Source: Candidatus Njordarchaeum guaymasense
GTDB taxonomy: Archaea; Asgardarchaeota; Njordarchaeia; Njordarchaeales; Njordarchaeaceae
NCBI GenBank assembly: GCA_030587605.1
Contig: JAUQYT010000325.1
Coordinates: 1 to 14,585, forward strand
DNA: 14,585 nt
Direction: 5' to 3'
The notes under the pieces were generated by a model. It worked only from the letters and a program-made list of their open reading frames with translations. It did not search any database and was not told where the DNA came from. Position numbers and translations under genes: made by a program. Positions 14,070 to 14,585 of the stretch are shown here, one piece after another (positions within the stretch are counted from its first letter, which is position 1; the number at the start of each line of letters is the position of its first letter).

Positions 14070-14371
14070 GGCGCGATGTGAGAATAGTGTGAGAGAATTT
14101 TTTGATTCTAGTTTTTTCAAGGGGCCTCACATTCTCTTGTGGGAACTTCGATGCGAGTGACGAAGTCGTTGATTCTTTTCTGAACCGCGAAGTGACCGCT
14201 CCAATTTCTGTGCGACCTCGACTTCATTCTCTTCACTATCACGCACTTACGAAGTGATCATCTTTCCTCATCGGAGAGACCTTGAGCATCTAGGCGCGCC
14301 AAGAAGATTAAAGATCGTAAAGGATATGGAGAGGACCTTCTCGAGTAACAAGTGATAAATCGGGGTGACCG
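14070..14371 (+). other. Long leader region with an inverted repeat, no clear gene
   Basis: No convincing coding frame is present on either strand. Bases 14080-14085 and 14089-14093 pair with 14131-14136 and 14126-14130 to give 6 plus 5 base pairs around a three-base bulge. The 32-base loop contains two T6 runs. An alternative seven-pair stem uses AGAGAAT at 14092-14098 with 14131-14137. The rest of the region has no structure obvious by eye. Confidence 0.4.
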
Positions 14372-14440
14372 ATGAAGACTTACTTGGAGAGGACAGTTCT
14401 CATTGAGTATGCAGAAAAGATAGGTGAGAGATGGTGTTAG
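14372..14440 (+). CDS. Upstream ORF of 22 codons before the PLP enzyme
   Basis: Reads MKTYLERTVLIEYAEKIGER then Trp-Cys and TAG. A GGGGTGA lies just before the ATG, spaced a little short (GGTGA ends three bases before it). It ends three bases before the ATG at 14444 and is in the same reading frame. It could be a translationally coupled leader peptide, or chance. TAG clearly serves as a normal stop elsewhere in the window (genes ending at 3437, 10091 and 12407), so readthrough into the enzyme is unlikely. Confidence 0.3.
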   Translation: MKTYLERTVLIEYAEKIGERWC

Positions 14441-14443
14441 TTA

Positions 14444-14585
14444 ATGAAGCTTGAAGAATCTCGTTTTAACACGAAGGCAGTCCACTCAGGCGAGACTCCG
14501 GATCCAACAACTCATGCTCACAGAGTCCCCATTTACCAGACATCAACCTTCGTCTATGAGAATCCTGACCAACTAGTACGCGGGA
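14444..14585 (+). CDS. Cys/Met-metabolism PLP-dependent enzyme, N-terminal part, cut by the right edge
   Basis: The first 47 residues are visible. FNTKAVHSGETPDPTTHAHR followed by VPIYQTSTFVYENPDQLVRG is the conserved N-terminus of the family that includes cystathionine gamma-lyase, cystathionine gamma-synthase, O-acetylhomoserine sulfhydrylase and methionine gamma-lyase. The VHxGE and PIYQTSTF blocks are diagnostic; the PLP lysine and other active-site residues are beyond the window. Which member it is cannot be told from this part. GGTG lies seven bases before the ATG. Cytosolic. Confidence 0.9.
   Translation, partial: MKLEESRFNTKAVHSGETPDPTTHAHRVPIYQTSTFVYENPDQLVRG

Noticed and set aside
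14150..14215. C/D box small RNA (GTGACGA followed by CTGA)
   Set aside because: The C box has a mismatch and no final D box follows at a suitable distance.
14372..14585. UAG readthrough (pyrrolysine) joining the small upstream ORF to the PLP enzyme
   Set aside because: UAG ends several well-defined genes here, and the enzyme has its own ATG and ribosome-binding site at the conserved N-terminus.
1..14585. CRISPR arrays, insertion sequences, tRNA or rRNA genes
   Set aside because: No regularly spaced repeats, transposase-like frames, T-loop/acceptor-stem combinations or rRNA-like segments were found on reading both strands.

Overview
The window is archaeal. It encodes a transcription initiation factor B with zinc ribbon and cyclin repeats, and an archaeal/eukaryotic-type tryptophanyl-tRNA synthetase. 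Several gene starts sit behind TATA-like boxes, and GGAGG ribosome-binding sites often precede TTG start codons. A Ras/Rab-like small GTPase and a longin-like protein in the same 14.6 kb make an Asgard-type archaeon (for example Thorarchaeia-like) the best guess. That is inference from gene content, not a phylogenetic result. No tRNA, rRNA, CRISPR array or insertion sequence was seen.

Left part (1-3440). On the minus strand lie tfb, a longin-like protein, and the start of a further gene running off the left edge. Divergent from tfb, across a shared AT-rich promoter region, is a secernin/C69-type Ntn-hydrolase whose nucleophile Cys directly follows a TTG initiator.

Middle part (3440-9220). 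A compact intergenic segment at 3521-3625 folds into a 15-bp closing helix with an internal 9-bp hairpin and is preceded by a well-placed TATA box. It looks like an undescribed structured RNA or leader of the F420-dependent-type luciferase-like oxidoreductase that follows. That gene converges on the AmmeMemoRadiSam-type radical SAM enzyme. Next comes a charged, coiled-coil, Pro/Gln/Tyr-rich protein of unknown function, divergent from trpS. trpS converges on the small GTPase gene.

Right part (9220-14585). A HAD-superfamily hydrolase is followed by a two-gene redox operon: an HdrB/LutA-like double CCG-domain protein and a LutB-like LUD plus 2x[4Fe-4S] protein. Convergent to these on the minus strand is a tandem array of four paralogous ~100-residue, three-helix membrane proteins. 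They are organised as two two-gene units, and each unit has its own TATA box and a similar hairpin leader. At the right edge a long leader with an inverted repeat and a 22-codon in-frame upstream ORF precedes the start of a Cys/Met-metabolism PLP enzyme that is cut by the window end.

The strongest candidates for something undescribed are the structured RNA at 3521-3625, the four-copy membrane-protein array with its repeated leader, and the upstream ORF and leader of the PLP enzyme.
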